Source: Alicyclobacillus sendaiensis NBRC 100866
Lineage (GTDB): Bacteria > Bacillota > Bacilli > Alicyclobacillales > Alicyclobacillaceae
Length of the DNA stretch: 64,000 bases
Reading direction: 5' to 3'
Assembly: GCF_001552675.1 (NCBI RefSeq)
Contig: NZ_BCRQ01000008.1
Coordinates: forward strand, 1 to 64,000
Position 1 is the stretch's first letter; every line of letters begins with the position of its first letter. This document shows, piece after piece, positions 33,609 to 41,595 of the stretch. A program made the translations under genes and the position numbers. The notes under the pieces were generated by a model, which was not told where the DNA came from, ran no database searches, and saw nothing but the letters and a program-made list of their open reading frames with translations.

Positions 33609-34943
33609 GTGAACCGCAGCAAACCTTCCCGCCTCATCGCCGAACTGATCGCAGCCGTCTCCGCGCTCTTGCTCCTTGCGGCAGGCTTCGTGATCTCCAT
33701 GGCATCCGCGATTGGACAACCCCTCCGCGACCGCTTGGCACAGTCGGAGGTCGAAGCGCTCGCTTCCATCGAGGTGAGCGCCCTCTTCGGGAATGACGGG
33801 CCATCCGGCGACCAACTTCAGACGTCGAACCCGTTCCGCGCTGTGGCCGAGCGACTGCAGTCCATGTTCCTCAATCCAGCCGCCATACTTCGTAACATGC
33901 TCCCGCAGGTCGCGCCCGGCGACCCAGCGGGCGGACTGCAGACGTCTTTGCTCAACTCCATCGCGGCCATGGCTGGCGGTCGCCACACGCTTGTCATCGG
34001 TTGGCTTCCTTCGCCCGATCCGGCGACGTGCGTTCGCTGGATCCAGGACAACCCTGGCATCAACGTCGTCAGCCCGACCTGGCTTCACCTCGCGGACGCC
34101 TCGGGCAACTTGTCCGGAAGCGTCCTACCGACGGTTGTGCAGTATGCGCAGGAACGCCACATCCAAGTGTGGGTGCTCGTGGATAACCAGTTCTCCGCAT
34201 CGCTCACGCACGAAGTTCTCGCCAATCCTCGCGCAGAGGCAAATTTGATCGACGAGATCGCCTATCAGGCGAGCACGTATCACGTCAACGGCATCAACCT
34301 CGACTTTGAGAACGTGGCGGCAGCCGACCGAAATCGTTTCACAGATTTTGTGCAACAGCTTCACGCTCGGCTGCACTCGCTCGGGATTGATCTTTCGCTC
34401 GACCTGACACCGGACATTGTGCAGCTCGATGACTCCGCTGCGTTCTTCCACGCCGCGCTCGCGGACGAAGTGGACCAGGTGGTGCTGATGGCGTATGACG
34501 AGCACTGGGCCACCGACCCAGACCCGGGCCCCGTGGCCGACTTCCCCTGGGTGGAGCGCAGCGTGAACGATCTGTTGGACACGGGCGTACCTGCAAACAA
34601 GCTGGTCCTCGGCATCCCGCTTTACACGCGCTTCTGGTACGTCAACAGGGACGGGAGCGTGCAGAGCGACGCGGTCAGCGCCGGCGCCGTGCAAGCCATT
34701 CTCAACCAGTATAAGTTGCCGCTCGGGACATGGAACGACTCCCTCGATCTGATGTTTACCCAGTATCCCACCAAGACGGGCTACGCAGAGGTCTGGTACC
34801 CCACGTCTCAGACGTACGAGGACTGGCTCAAGCTCGTGACCGACGACGGGCTGGCAGGCGTCGCCGTGTGGTCGCTCGCCTGGTCCGACGCCAACACCTG
34901 GGCGACCACCGTACACGCGCTGCACCTCAACGGTTCACCTTGA
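33609..34943 (+). CDS. GH18-family glycosidase, membrane-anchored
   Basis: This 444-residue protein has an N-terminal hydrophobic segment (about 9-34) acting as anchor or signal. A low-complexity spacer is followed by a GH18 TIM barrel (about 130-440). The catalytic strand is HVNGINLDFENV, with the Glu in place although the usual first two Asp of DxxDxDxE are Asn. MAYDEHW and GIPLYTRFW are typical YaaH/YvbX-like motifs of spore-cortex glycosidases. GTG 33609 is chosen, with GGAG 10 nt upstream; GTG 33600 abuts it. It is likely co-transcribed with the permease gene. Confidence 0.85.
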   Translation: MNRSKPSRLIAELIAAVSALLLLAAGFVISMASAIGQPLRDRLAQSEVEALASIEVSALFGNDGPSGDQLQTSNPFRAVAERLQSMFLNPAAILRNMLPQVAPGDPAGGLQTSLLNSIAAMAGGRHTLVIGWLPSPDPATCVRWIQDNPGINVVSPTWLHLADASGNLSGSVLPTVVQYAQERHIQVWVLVDNQFSASLTHEVLANPRAEANLIDEIAYQASTYHVNGINLDFENVAAADRNRFTDFVQQLHARLHSLGIDLSLDLTPDIVQLDDSAAFFHAALADEVDQVVLMAYDEHWATDPDPGPVADFPWVERSVNDLLDTGVPANKLVLGIPLYTRFWYVNRDGSVQSDAVSAGAVQAILNQYKLPLGTWNDSLDLMFTQYPTKTGYAEVWYPTSQTYEDWLKLVTDDGLAGVAVWSLAWSDANTWATTVHALHLNGSP

Positions 34944-34958
34944 AACGGGGATGATGAC

Positions 34959-35462
34959 GTGGATCGGACACTAGTCTGGATCGCGATGGCGACGGGGCTT
35001 GGATACGCGCTAGCGTGTGCACAGGAACCGGTCGACGCCCTGGAAGCGGCTCGCTCCTCCATCAGCATGCTCGCGCAGTCGCTGCCATGGATTCTCGTCT
35101 CCATGTTCCTCGCGGGACTCGTCAGCCAATGGCTCGAACCCGAATGGGTGGCGCGGTGGTTGGGGCGTGAAGCGAGACTCGCGGGCATCGTGTTTGGCGC
35201 CGCGCTTGGAATGCTCGGAACCGGGTCTCGGTTTGCGGTCTACCCGCTTGCGGTGAGCCTGCTCGCTGCCGATGCCTCGCCCGGTGCGGTCGTGGCGTTC
35301 ACCACATCCTGGCAGCTGACCTCCCTGGCGCGACTCCCTGCCGAATTCCCGTTCTTCGGCGTACCGTTCACATTCGTGCGGTTTGCGACCTCGCTCGTCA
35401 TCTCGGTGGCGGGCGGCCTATTGTTCGAATGGCTCTGGAGCGCGTGGTCCCACTTTCGGTAA
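34959..35462 (+). CDS. Half-size permease (ArsP/DUF318-like)
   Basis: This integral membrane protein has 167 residues and about four to five hydrophobic segments. The pattern SLPWILVSMFLAGLVSQWLEPEWVARWLG resembles the start of a DUF318/ArsP_1 permease repeat. Full-length ArsP proteins have two such halves (about 300 residues), so this is one half and may work as a homodimer. GTG 34959 lies 15 nt after the GH18 stop and follows GGGGATG. No arsenic genes are nearby. The transported compound is unknown. Confidence 0.7.
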   Translation: MDRTLVWIAMATGLGYALACAQEPVDALEAARSSISMLAQSLPWILVSMFLAGLVSQWLEPEWVARWLGREARLAGIVFGAALGMLGTGSRFAVYPLAVSLLAADASPGAVVAFTTSWQLTSLARLPAEFPFFGVPFTFVRFATSLVISVAGGLLFEWLWSAWSHFR

Positions 35463-35467
35463 GCGCG

Positions 35468-35992
35468 TCACTGAACCGGCGAGTCCACACCGCCTTCGAC
35501 GTAGTGGCCCTGCTGCCACGCCACCTTTTCAATGGTGGCTTGACCCACGTCGGTCTTGGCAAGCAGATAAAATTCGTCAGGAAGCCTGTACGATCCGACG
35601 TTCCACGCGGCGAACCACGTCTGATTGCTACGAATGGGAACCGATGCGATGTGCTGCAAATGCGCGTCGGACTTGAGCGTGTAGTCGCCGTGATAGGCAG
35701 TCACGATCGCGGCTGGCGCATAGTACAGATCGACCCGGTGGCCGTTCCAACCGTGGTCGTCCGACCAGATGTGCAGGGCGGGCCCGTGACTCTGCACTTC
35801 GAAATGTGGGTTGCGCATCTGATAGTGCGCTAACGGCACGCGAGCCGGCGGATCGGCGATGGAGGGCGGCAGCATCTGCCCGACGAGCGCGGACGGATGC
35901 ACCTCCGATTCTCGCCCGCAGCCGGTGAAGACGCCGGAGAGCATAAGCGCCAGGAGAACAGGAACCGCAGCAAAAGCACGGCGAGCGCGCAT
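35468..35992 (-). CDS. Predicted lipoprotein of unknown function
   Basis: This 174-residue protein has a signal peptide whose lipobox is FTGC (Cys near residue 25). The mature part is polar and beta-rich, with HFEVQSHGPALHIWSDD and YYAPAAIVTAYHGDYTLKS. ATG 35990-35992 follows GGGAGGGATATC. It converges on the permease gene with a 5-nt gap. I do not recognise the family. The minus-strand frame is also open further upstream, but that part is antisense to the M48 gene. Confidence 0.75.
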   Translation of the reverse strand: MRARRAFAAVPVLLALMLSGVFTGCGRESEVHPSALVGQMLPPSIADPPARVPLAHYQMRNPHFEVQSHGPALHIWSDDHGWNGHRVDLYYAPAAIVTAYHGDYTLKSDAHLQHIASVPIRSNQTWFAAWNVGSYRLPDEFYLLAKTDVGQATIEKVAWQQGHYVEGGVDSPVQ

Positions 35993-36097
35993 GGAAGATA
36001 TCCCTCCCAAGACACGAGCGTGTTGGCGGTAGTGTGCGCGCCGGGAGTCTGGGGTATGCACATCGCGCGTCGCGCTTCGTTGCGGTAAAGTGGGGAT

Positions 36098-36844
36098 ATG
36101 AGATGGACAACCGTTCGGAACCATGAAGGAGCCATCGTCGCGTACGAAATCGAAATAGGTCAGGACGTGATGACCATTCGCGTGCGAACCGGGAAACGCA
36201 CGCAGAAGCGCATCGTCCTTCGCGCGGATGAGCGCGGATTTTCCGTCAGTGCGCCGCCGTGGGCGAGATCGCGCGATGTGGAGCAGGTCATCCGGCAGAA
36301 CCTGGACTGGCTGAGGGAGGCCCACGCGAAAGCGGCCGCAGCCAAGCCGAAGCGCCTCGCGGAGGGCGACGAGGTCCAAATTCTCGGCCGATGGTACGTC
36401 ATCCGCGCGTGGACGAAGGCCCACGGCGGCGTCGATCACGAGCGCCGCACCGTGTGGGTGCCTGCGCACGAGGACGGCGTGCACGCGCAAGTCTACTTCC
36501 TGCTTCGCGAGCTTGCGCGCAGGCACCTGTTGGCGCGAGGGGCGATGTGGGCGGAGCAAATGGCGCTTCGACCGACCCGCATGGCGATCAAGGCGCAGCG
36601 GAGCCGATGGGGGAGCTGCACGAGCAAGGGACACATCTACCTGAACTGGAAGCTCATTCAGGCCCCGGAAGCTGTGGTGGACTACGTGATAGTTCACGAG
36701 CTCGCCCACCTGGTTCACTTGAACCACGGCCCGGAGTTTTGGGGACTGGTGGCGCGCTTTCAGCCGGACTGGAAGGCGCAGCGCGCTTGGCTGCGCCTGC
36801 ACGGCCACGAACTGTTCCGGCTGGATCTGGAGACGAACGCCTAA
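36098..36844 (+). CDS. YgjP-like (DUF45) M48 metallopeptidase
   Basis: This is a 248-residue cytosolic metallopeptidase. The zinc motif HELAHLVHLNHGPEFW is near residue 205, preceded by RWGSCTSKGHIYLNWKLI, both hallmarks of the YgjP/DUF45 family. An N-terminal region (about 20-60) has KRIVLRADERGFSVSAPP, also typical. ATG 36098 follows GTGGGGAT. Its substrates are unknown. It is convergent with the M20 gene, with a hairpin between. Confidence 0.88.
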   Translation: MRWTTVRNHEGAIVAYEIEIGQDVMTIRVRTGKRTQKRIVLRADERGFSVSAPPWARSRDVEQVIRQNLDWLREAHAKAAAAKPKRLAEGDEVQILGRWYVIRAWTKAHGGVDHERRTVWVPAHEDGVHAQVYFLLRELARRHLLARGAMWAEQMALRPTRMAIKAQRSRWGSCTSKGHIYLNWKLIQAPEAVVDYVIVHELAHLVHLNHGPEFWGLVARFQPDWKAQRAWLRLHGHELFRLDLETNA

Positions 36845-36845
36845 G

Positions 36846-36870
36846 CCTCGGGCTTCACGGCTGCCCGAGG
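36846..36870. terminator. Stem-loop between convergent genes
   Basis: CCTCGGGC (36846-36853) pairs perfectly with GCCCGAGG (36863-36870) around a 9-nt loop that contains the stop codon of the minus-strand gene. There is no T run on either strand, so termination here is only plausible. Confidence 0.3.
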
Positions 36871-38024
36871 TACTTGGTCGCGAGCGCGACAAGCGCCCGA
36901 CACCCGACGACGAGCGCGTCCTCGTCGATGTCAAAGCGCGGGTGATGGTGGGGATATGCCTCTCGGTCAGCGCGCCGGATCCCTGTGAAGAAAAATGTAC
37001 CGGGCGCCACCGTCTGGTAAGCCGAAAAATCCTCGCCGCCCATGGTCGGCTCGGCCTCTGTGACGAGATCGCCGAATTCCTCCACCAGCGTAGCGCGAAC
37101 GAATGCGGTGAGCTCCGGATCATTCACCACGGGTCGATAGCCCCGCTCATAGCGAAATTCGTACGACGCGCCCTGCGCCTCGGCGATTCCCTTGATCAAG
37201 GCCTCCATCGCCTGCGCGGCCCAGGCGCGGCGTTCTTCTCGGAACGTGCGCACCGTGCCGCAAAGTTCCACTTCGCTCGGAATCACGTTGTCCGCGGTTC
37301 CGCCGACGAATTTGGTGACGCTGAGCACAAACGGTTCGAACGGGTCCACCCGCCGGCTGGCGAGTTGCTGCAGACTGACGACCACCTGCGCGCCGATGGC
37401 GATGGGATCCACGGTGAGATGGGGCTGCGCCGCGTGTCCCCCTCGCCCGATGATCCGGATGTGAAACGTATCGGGCGCGGCCATGAGTTCGCCGGCCCGC
37501 ACCCCGATGCGGCAGCTCTCCATGTCTTGCCACAGGTGCTGGCCGATCACGGCGTCGACGCCGTTCAAAACCCCCGCATCGACCAGTTCCTGAGCGCCGC
37601 CGGGCGTCAATTCTTCCGCATGTTGAAAAATGAACCTGATCTCTCCGTGAAGTTGGTCGCGGTGCGCGGCGAGCACCTTGCAGGCGCCGAGCAACATGGC
37701 GGTGTGCCCGTCGTGCCCGCACGCGTGCATCACGCCAGGGTTCTTCGAAGCGAACGGAAGCCCGGTCTCCTCCTCAATGGGAAGCGCGTCGATATCCGCG
37801 CGCAGCGCGAGAACGCGGCCCGGCCGACCCGTGACCAAGCGAGCGACCACGCTCGTCTCCGTGGGCCGGCTGATCTCGAACGCCCCCATCTTCGCCAGTT
37901 CGCGCTCGATAAACGCCGCCGTCTCCCGTTCTTGAAAACTGAGTTCCGGATGCTCATGCAAATGTCGGCGCCACGCGACGAGATCGCCGCGGATGGCCTC
38001 CACTTCCCGCGCGAGATCCGCCAT
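36855..38024 (-). CDS. M20D amidohydrolase
   Basis: This is a 389-residue zinc amidohydrolase of the hippurate/N-acyl-amino-acid hydrolase group. Motifs include LHEHPELSFQE, ALRADIDALPIEEETGLPF, HACGHDGHTAMLLG, FQHAEELTPGGAQ, GRGGHAAQPHLTVDPI and TMGGEDFSAYQ. ATG 38022-38024 follows GAGAGG. Family members deacylate N-acyl amino acids, IAA conjugates or N-acetyl-diaminopimelate; the precise substrate cannot be told. It follows hemQ by 18 nt. Confidence 0.93.
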   Translation of the reverse strand: MADLAREVEAIRGDLVAWRRHLHEHPELSFQERETAAFIERELAKMGAFEISRPTETSVVARLVTGRPGRVLALRADIDALPIEEETGLPFASKNPGVMHACGHDGHTAMLLGACKVLAAHRDQLHGEIRFIFQHAEELTPGGAQELVDAGVLNGVDAVIGQHLWQDMESCRIGVRAGELMAAPDTFHIRIIGRGGHAAQPHLTVDPIAIGAQVVVSLQQLASRRVDPFEPFVLSVTKFVGGTADNVIPSEVELCGTVRTFREERRAWAAQAMEALIKGIAEAQGASYEFRYERGYRPVVNDPELTAFVRATLVEEFGDLVTEAEPTMGGEDFSAYQTVAPGTFFFTGIRRADREAYPHHHPRFDIDEDALVVGCRALVALATKYLGQP

Positions 38025-38042
38025 CTCCGGTCCTCTCCCCTC

Positions 38043-38795
38043 TCAGCCGTGGAGCGTCATCATCCACTTCGTCAAGCCTTCGACGTCGACCTGTTCGCCG
38101 ACGTAAAACGGTCCAAATTCGGCGAAACGCGCGCTCGACTCGTCAAACCGCATCTCGTAGATCAGCTTCTTGAAATGGATGGGATCGTCCGCGTAGAGCG
38201 TCACGCCCCACTCCCAATCGTCAAGTCCGACGGATCCCGAAATGATCTGCTTGACCTTTCCAGCGAATTGGCGCCCGATTTGGCCGTGTGCGATGAGATG
38301 CTTCCGCCGTTCGTCTTCATCGAGCATGTACCAGTTGTCGGGATGTGTGCGGCGCTTGTTCATCGGATAGAAGCACACGTACCGCATCTCGGGCACGGGG
38401 GGCTTCAACCTCAGCTGGAGTGCCTCGTCTTGCTCAATGTCCACGCCCGGTTTCGCCAGGTATCCGCCCAACTCCACCACGGAGACGTACGAGTACGCGC
38501 GCTCCGTGAAATCCGCCAGGCGCGTCGCCTCAAACCGCGCTTTGACATCGTTTAATTCGCCAATCGTGGGCCGCATGTACACAAACAGAAGATCCGCCTT
38601 GGTGCCCGCGACGACAAACTGACCGAAACTGCCGAGCCGCTGGCGCTGCGCCTCGATCTCGCCCTGAGCAAACGCGCTGAAGTCGCGCAGCACGGCGGCC
38701 GCCGTGTGCGGGTCGGTGTTTTTCCACGCCTGTCGGCGGATCGCGCGGAAGTCGTGCAGCACATACCATCCGTCCAGCGTGTGCGGTGCCGGCAT
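38043..38795 (-). CDS. hemQ: Coproheme decarboxylase HemQ
   Basis: This 250-residue chlorite-dismutase-fold protein carries out the last step of coproporphyrin-dependent heme synthesis, decarboxylating coproheme III to heme b. Family marks include RYVCFYPMNKRR with the catalytic Tyr, the proximal His in HLIAHGQIGRQF, and WEWGVTLYADDPIHFKKLIYEMRFDE. ATG 38793-38795 follows GAGGGAGG. Its presence shows the organism uses the Gram-positive (coproporphyrin) heme route. No other hem genes are nearby. Confidence 0.96.
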   Translation of the reverse strand: MPAPHTLDGWYVLHDFRAIRRQAWKNTDPHTAAAVLRDFSAFAQGEIEAQRQRLGSFGQFVVAGTKADLLFVYMRPTIGELNDVKARFEATRLADFTERAYSYVSVVELGGYLAKPGVDIEQDEALQLRLKPPVPEMRYVCFYPMNKRRTHPDNWYMLDEDERRKHLIAHGQIGRQFAGKVKQIISGSVGLDDWEWGVTLYADDPIHFKKLIYEMRFDESSARFAEFGPFYVGEQVDVEGLTKWMMTLHG

Positions 38796-38930
38796 CGTGT
38801 CAACCTCCCTCTGCCGTACACATTATCACAACAGCCCTGACCCGCCAAAAGGCATCGACGGAGAGGGACATGCAGGCTCAACGCCATGCATACCATGTCC
38901 TCGAGAGACTTCGCCCGAAGGGGTGATCTG

Positions 38931-39338
38931 ATGCGCACGTGGAAAGTGTCGCTCGCATCCGCATGTTGGATCCTCGGCGGTTATGGCATTTGGTCGTCGC
39001 TCGCGCTGGCACGGGCCGGCGCGGCCGCTGGCATTCCCCAACTTGAAGCTGCCGGCGCGGCGGAGTTGACCGCGGCCCTGGCCTGGGTGCTGACGGGATG
39101 CGCCGCCGTCTGGACGTTGTCGGCCTCCGCGGTCCTGTCCTTCGCGAATGCGCTCTGGTCCGCTTCGCTCGCCTGGTACTATCAGGACGAGACGGTCTGG
39201 CTCTGGTGCGGAGCCTGCGCCCTTCTCGGCGCGCTCGCGGCGACCGGGGCATGGCGAGGCAGGAAGCGGCGGCGCTCCGCTCAGCCACCTACCCCACGCG
39301 GTGTTCCATTCGCAGCCGGTCAGCGATCATCGCGATGA
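38931..39338 (+). CDS. Small integral membrane protein (135 aa)
   Basis: This 135-residue protein has three to four hydrophobic segments (about 6-25, 42-65, 70-85 and 88-105) and a basic tail rich in Arg and Pro. ATG 38931 follows GAAGGGGTGAT; ATGs 15 and 12 codons earlier lack such a site. The last 50 nt overlap the 3' end of spo0A on the other strand. I recognise no family. Co-expression with sporulation is not shown. Confidence 0.6.
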   Translation: MRTWKVSLASACWILGGYGIWSSLALARAGAAAGIPQLEAAGAAELTAALAWVLTGCAAVWTLSASAVLSFANALWSASLAWYYQDETVWLWCGACALLGALAATGAWRGRKRRRSAQPPTPRGVPFAAGQRSSR

Positions 39339-40083
39339 ACTCGGAGTTGGTGGGTTTAGTCTTCGAGGCCGAGACCGTGTACCCAAACACCCGGCGAATG
39401 GCCTCCATGTTGCCCCGGCCCCACGCGACCTCGATGGAGTGGCGAATCGCGCGCTCGACGCGCGAGGGCGTGGTTTTAAATCGCTGCGCGATTTTCGGAT
39501 ACAACACCTTCGTGATGGAGCCGAGCATCTCCACGTCTTCATACACGAGCCCTATCGCCTCGCGCAGGTAGTGGTATCCCTTGATATGCGCGGGCACGCC
39601 AATCTCGTGGATGATTTGCGTGATCTGCGCGTCAATGGAGCGGCGCGACGGCGGCGACGGTGCGGCCATCATCGGCGCCGGAGACGTCGCCGCCACTGGG
39701 GCGGGCGCCTCGAACATCACCTGGCGAATCCGCTCGGCCAGCACGGGCATGTCAAAAGGCTTCAGGATAAAGTAGGAGACCCCGAGCTCCGCGGCGCGCC
39801 GAGTCACGCTCTCCTGACCGAACGCGGTCAGCATGATGACCTTCGGCGGATGTTCCGTGACTTCCGAAAGCCGCTCCAGCGCGCCGAGCCCGTCCAATAC
39901 CGGCATAATGATGTCGAGGATGAGCACGTCCGGCTTCGTCTCGCGAACCAGATTGAGCACCTCGGTGCCGTTGTGCGCAATCCCGCAAACCTCCATATCC
40001 GGCTGCCCGGAAATGAATTCGCTCAAAAGTTCCGCGAATTCATGGTGGTCATCGGCCAGTAAGATCTTCATGCGTGTGGACAC
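39289..40083 (-). CDS. spo0A: Master sporulation regulator Spo0A
   Basis: This is the 264-residue phosphorelay response regulator. The receiver has [14 protein letters not shown], phospho-acceptor Asp in [12 protein letters not shown] and Lys in FILKPFDM. After an Ala/Pro linker the C-terminal DNA-binding domain carries [19 protein letters not shown] and [19 protein letters not shown], the 0A-box recognition helix region, and [16 protein letters not shown] 40081-40083 is chosen behind AGAGGGGG. Upstream are a sigma-H-like promoter and a perfect 0A box. spoIVB is directly upstream, as in B. subtilis. Confidence 0.98.
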   Translation of the reverse strand: MSTRMKILLADDHHEFAELLSEFISGQPDMEVCGIAHNGTEVLNLVRETKPDVLILDIIMPVLDGLGALERLSEVTEHPPKVIMLTAFGQESVTRRAAELGVSYFILKPFDMPVLAERIRQVMFEAPAPVAATSPAPMMAAPSPPSRRSIDAQITQIIHEIGVPAHIKGYHYLREAIGLVYEDVEMLGSITKVLYPKIAQRFKTTPSRVERAIRHSIEVAWGRGNMEAIRRVFGYTVSASKTKPTNSEFIAMIADRLRMEHRVG

Positions 40084-40116
40084 GACCATACCCCCTCTGC
40101 ACTTCTCCGGACATAC

Positions 40117-40145
40117 CAATTCGACGCAAACCCCAAGACTCCTGT
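40117..40145 (-). promoter_or_regulatory. Candidate sigma-H promoter of spo0A
   Basis: On the minus strand, ACAGGAGTC (-35, against RNAGGAWWW) is followed by an 11-nt spacer and GTCGAATTG (-10, against RNNGAATWW). It ends 33 nt before the spo0A start. This equals the position of the sporulation promoter Ps in B. subtilis. A TTGACA also overlaps this region. Confidence 0.65.
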
Positions 40146-40183
40146 CAAAACTATGTAAAAAAATTCGCCTTTATGTCACCTTT

Positions 40184-40190
40184 TTCGACA
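40184..40190 (-). promoter_or_regulatory. Spo0A box upstream of spo0A
   Basis: TGTCGAA on the minus strand is a perfect 0A box, 38 nt upstream of the sigma-H -35. A related TGTCGAT occurs 11 nt further upstream. It suggests autoregulation by Spo0A~P, as known in B. subtilis. Confidence 0.6.
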
Positions 40191-40203
40191 AAGATCGACA
40201 AGG

Positions 40204-40240
40204 AAAAATCGACAAGGGCCACCCGCTCGCGGTGGCCCTT
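40204..40240 (-). terminator. Terminator of spoIVB
   Basis: On the minus strand, a perfect 10-bp stem AAGGGCCACC/GGTGGCCCTT with a 7-nt loop is followed after five bases by TTTTT. It starts 5 nt after the spoIVB stop and separates spoIVB from spo0A. Confidence 0.8.
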
Positions 40241-40245
40241 GGGGC

Positions 40246-41496
40246 TCACGCCGCCTGCAATCGATCGGCTCCGGTGGGTGCAAAGGTGAGCTCGTGCCGG
40301 TTGGGATGCAGCATCCAGTAGGCGTAGACGCCGTAACCGCGGACGGGATCGGACACGAACACATGAGTGACGGCGCCCACCAGCCTCCCGTCCTGCACGA
40401 TGGGACTGCCGCTCATGCCCTGAACGATGCCCCCGGCGGCCTGAAGGAGCTTGGGGTCGACGACCCGGATGATCATGCTCTTGGTGGACGGGCTCATCTG
40501 CCGTGCGGTATGTTCAATCACCACTTGAAACGCTTCGATCTTCTCGCCATGCAGCACGGTGTACAGAACGGCTGGGCCCGGATGGACCTGCCCCGGCAGT
40601 GCCACGGGAATGGGCCCGGCGAGCGGCGAAGTGCGCATTGCGAAAGACGGATCCATGCGCCCAAACACGCCGTACGGCGTATTTTCGTCGATCTCGCCCA
40701 CCGCGCGATTCAGGCCGGTGAACACGCCCTTCTTCTCACCGGGCTGCCCTGCCCTTCCGGCCTGGACACCCGTGATGGCCGCTTGGTAGACCGAGCCGCG
40801 CCCTTGAATGGGCTGGCCTGTGTCGGCATCCGTCACGAGGTGCCCCAACGCCGCAAAACGCCCCGTGGCCGGATCGTAAAACGTGAGCGTTCCCACGCCG
40901 ACCGCCTTGTCCCGCACGTAGACGCCAAGCTCTGGCACACCGCGCGCGTCTCGAATCTCAATTTCGCGCAGCTTGTCGCCCCGCGCCACGAGCAGGCGAA
41001 ACGGCCCGCGCTTATCCCGGAGCGCGGCCTGCAGGTCCTTCGCCGTGTGCACGGGGACACCGTCTACCGAGAGAATCACGTCCCCCACCTCGATGTGGTG
41101 CATCTCGGCGAGACTGACGCCTTGGGCCGCGCGCCGGTATCCAATGACCATGGGCCCCTCGGACAGCAGGCGAATGCCGACAGCCTGCCCTCCCACTACC
41201 ACCCGTTCGGCGGGCTGCACATGCACCCGCGTGCGCCATGGAATGAAGCCGAGGATGCGATCCGTCACGTCAAAATCGCCCGCATCCGAGGTTACCGTGA
41301 CGGCTTCAAGCGGATCGACCGGCCGAACCCACGCATGCATGGAGAAGGGATGAGACGACTGCAGGGCCATCTCGTCGTCCGTGGACATTTCGACCGATGT
41401 GGGCAATTCCACCAGGTGGCGAACCGGCGGAATCCAGAGGAGCGCGGTCGCAGCCACGAGGACGGCGACCTTGAGCGCGCGCAGCCACCCCGCCAT
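40246..41496 (-). CDS. spoIVB: SpoIVB serine peptidase
   Basis: This is a 416-residue S55-family peptidase exported from the forespore to trigger pro-sigma-K processing. The N-terminal signal anchor spans about 8-24. A PDZ domain (about 110-180; VGDVILSVDGVPVHTAKDLQ) is followed by the peptidase domain with catalytic His in FAALGHLVTD and Ser in GIVQGMSGSPIVQDG. ATG 41494-41496 follows GAAGGGGG. A sigma-G-like promoter lies upstream. Confidence 0.96.
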   Translation of the reverse strand: MAGWLRALKVAVLVAATALLWIPPVRHLVELPTSVEMSTDDEMALQSSHPFSMHAWVRPVDPLEAVTVTSDAGDFDVTDRILGFIPWRTRVHVQPAERVVVGGQAVGIRLLSEGPMVIGYRRAAQGVSLAEMHHIEVGDVILSVDGVPVHTAKDLQAALRDKRGPFRLLVARGDKLREIEIRDARGVPELGVYVRDKAVGVGTLTFYDPATGRFAALGHLVTDADTGQPIQGRGSVYQAAITGVQAGRAGQPGEKKGVFTGLNRAVGEIDENTPYGVFGRMDPSFAMRTSPLAGPIPVALPGQVHPGPAVLYTVLHGEKIEAFQVVIEHTARQMSPSTKSMIIRVVDPKLLQAAGGIVQGMSGSPIVQDGRLVGAVTHVFVSDPVRGYGVYAYWMLHPNRHELTFAPTGADRLQAA

Positions 41497-41541
41497 GGTG
41501 CATCCCCCTTCCCGTGAGTAACACCTCGTGTCGCGTGCATC

Positions 41542-41571
41542 TAAGGTGCCCCCGGCGGGTGGTCGTATGAC
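41542..41571 (-). promoter_or_regulatory. Candidate forespore (sigma-G) promoter of spoIVB
   Basis: On the minus strand, GTCATA (41566-41571) is followed by a 17-nt spacer and CACCTTA, against CATNNTA. It lies 45 nt upstream of the spoIVB start. B. subtilis spoIVB is transcribed by sigma-F and sigma-G. Confidence 0.4.
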
Positions 41572-41595
41572 CGCAAAAAGCTCCCCGAACCGCCG

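Noticed and set aside
35993-37123. Upstream extension of the lipoprotein frame
   Set aside because: Runs antisense to the M48 gene and into the end of the M20 gene; the lipobox signal peptide starts at 35992.
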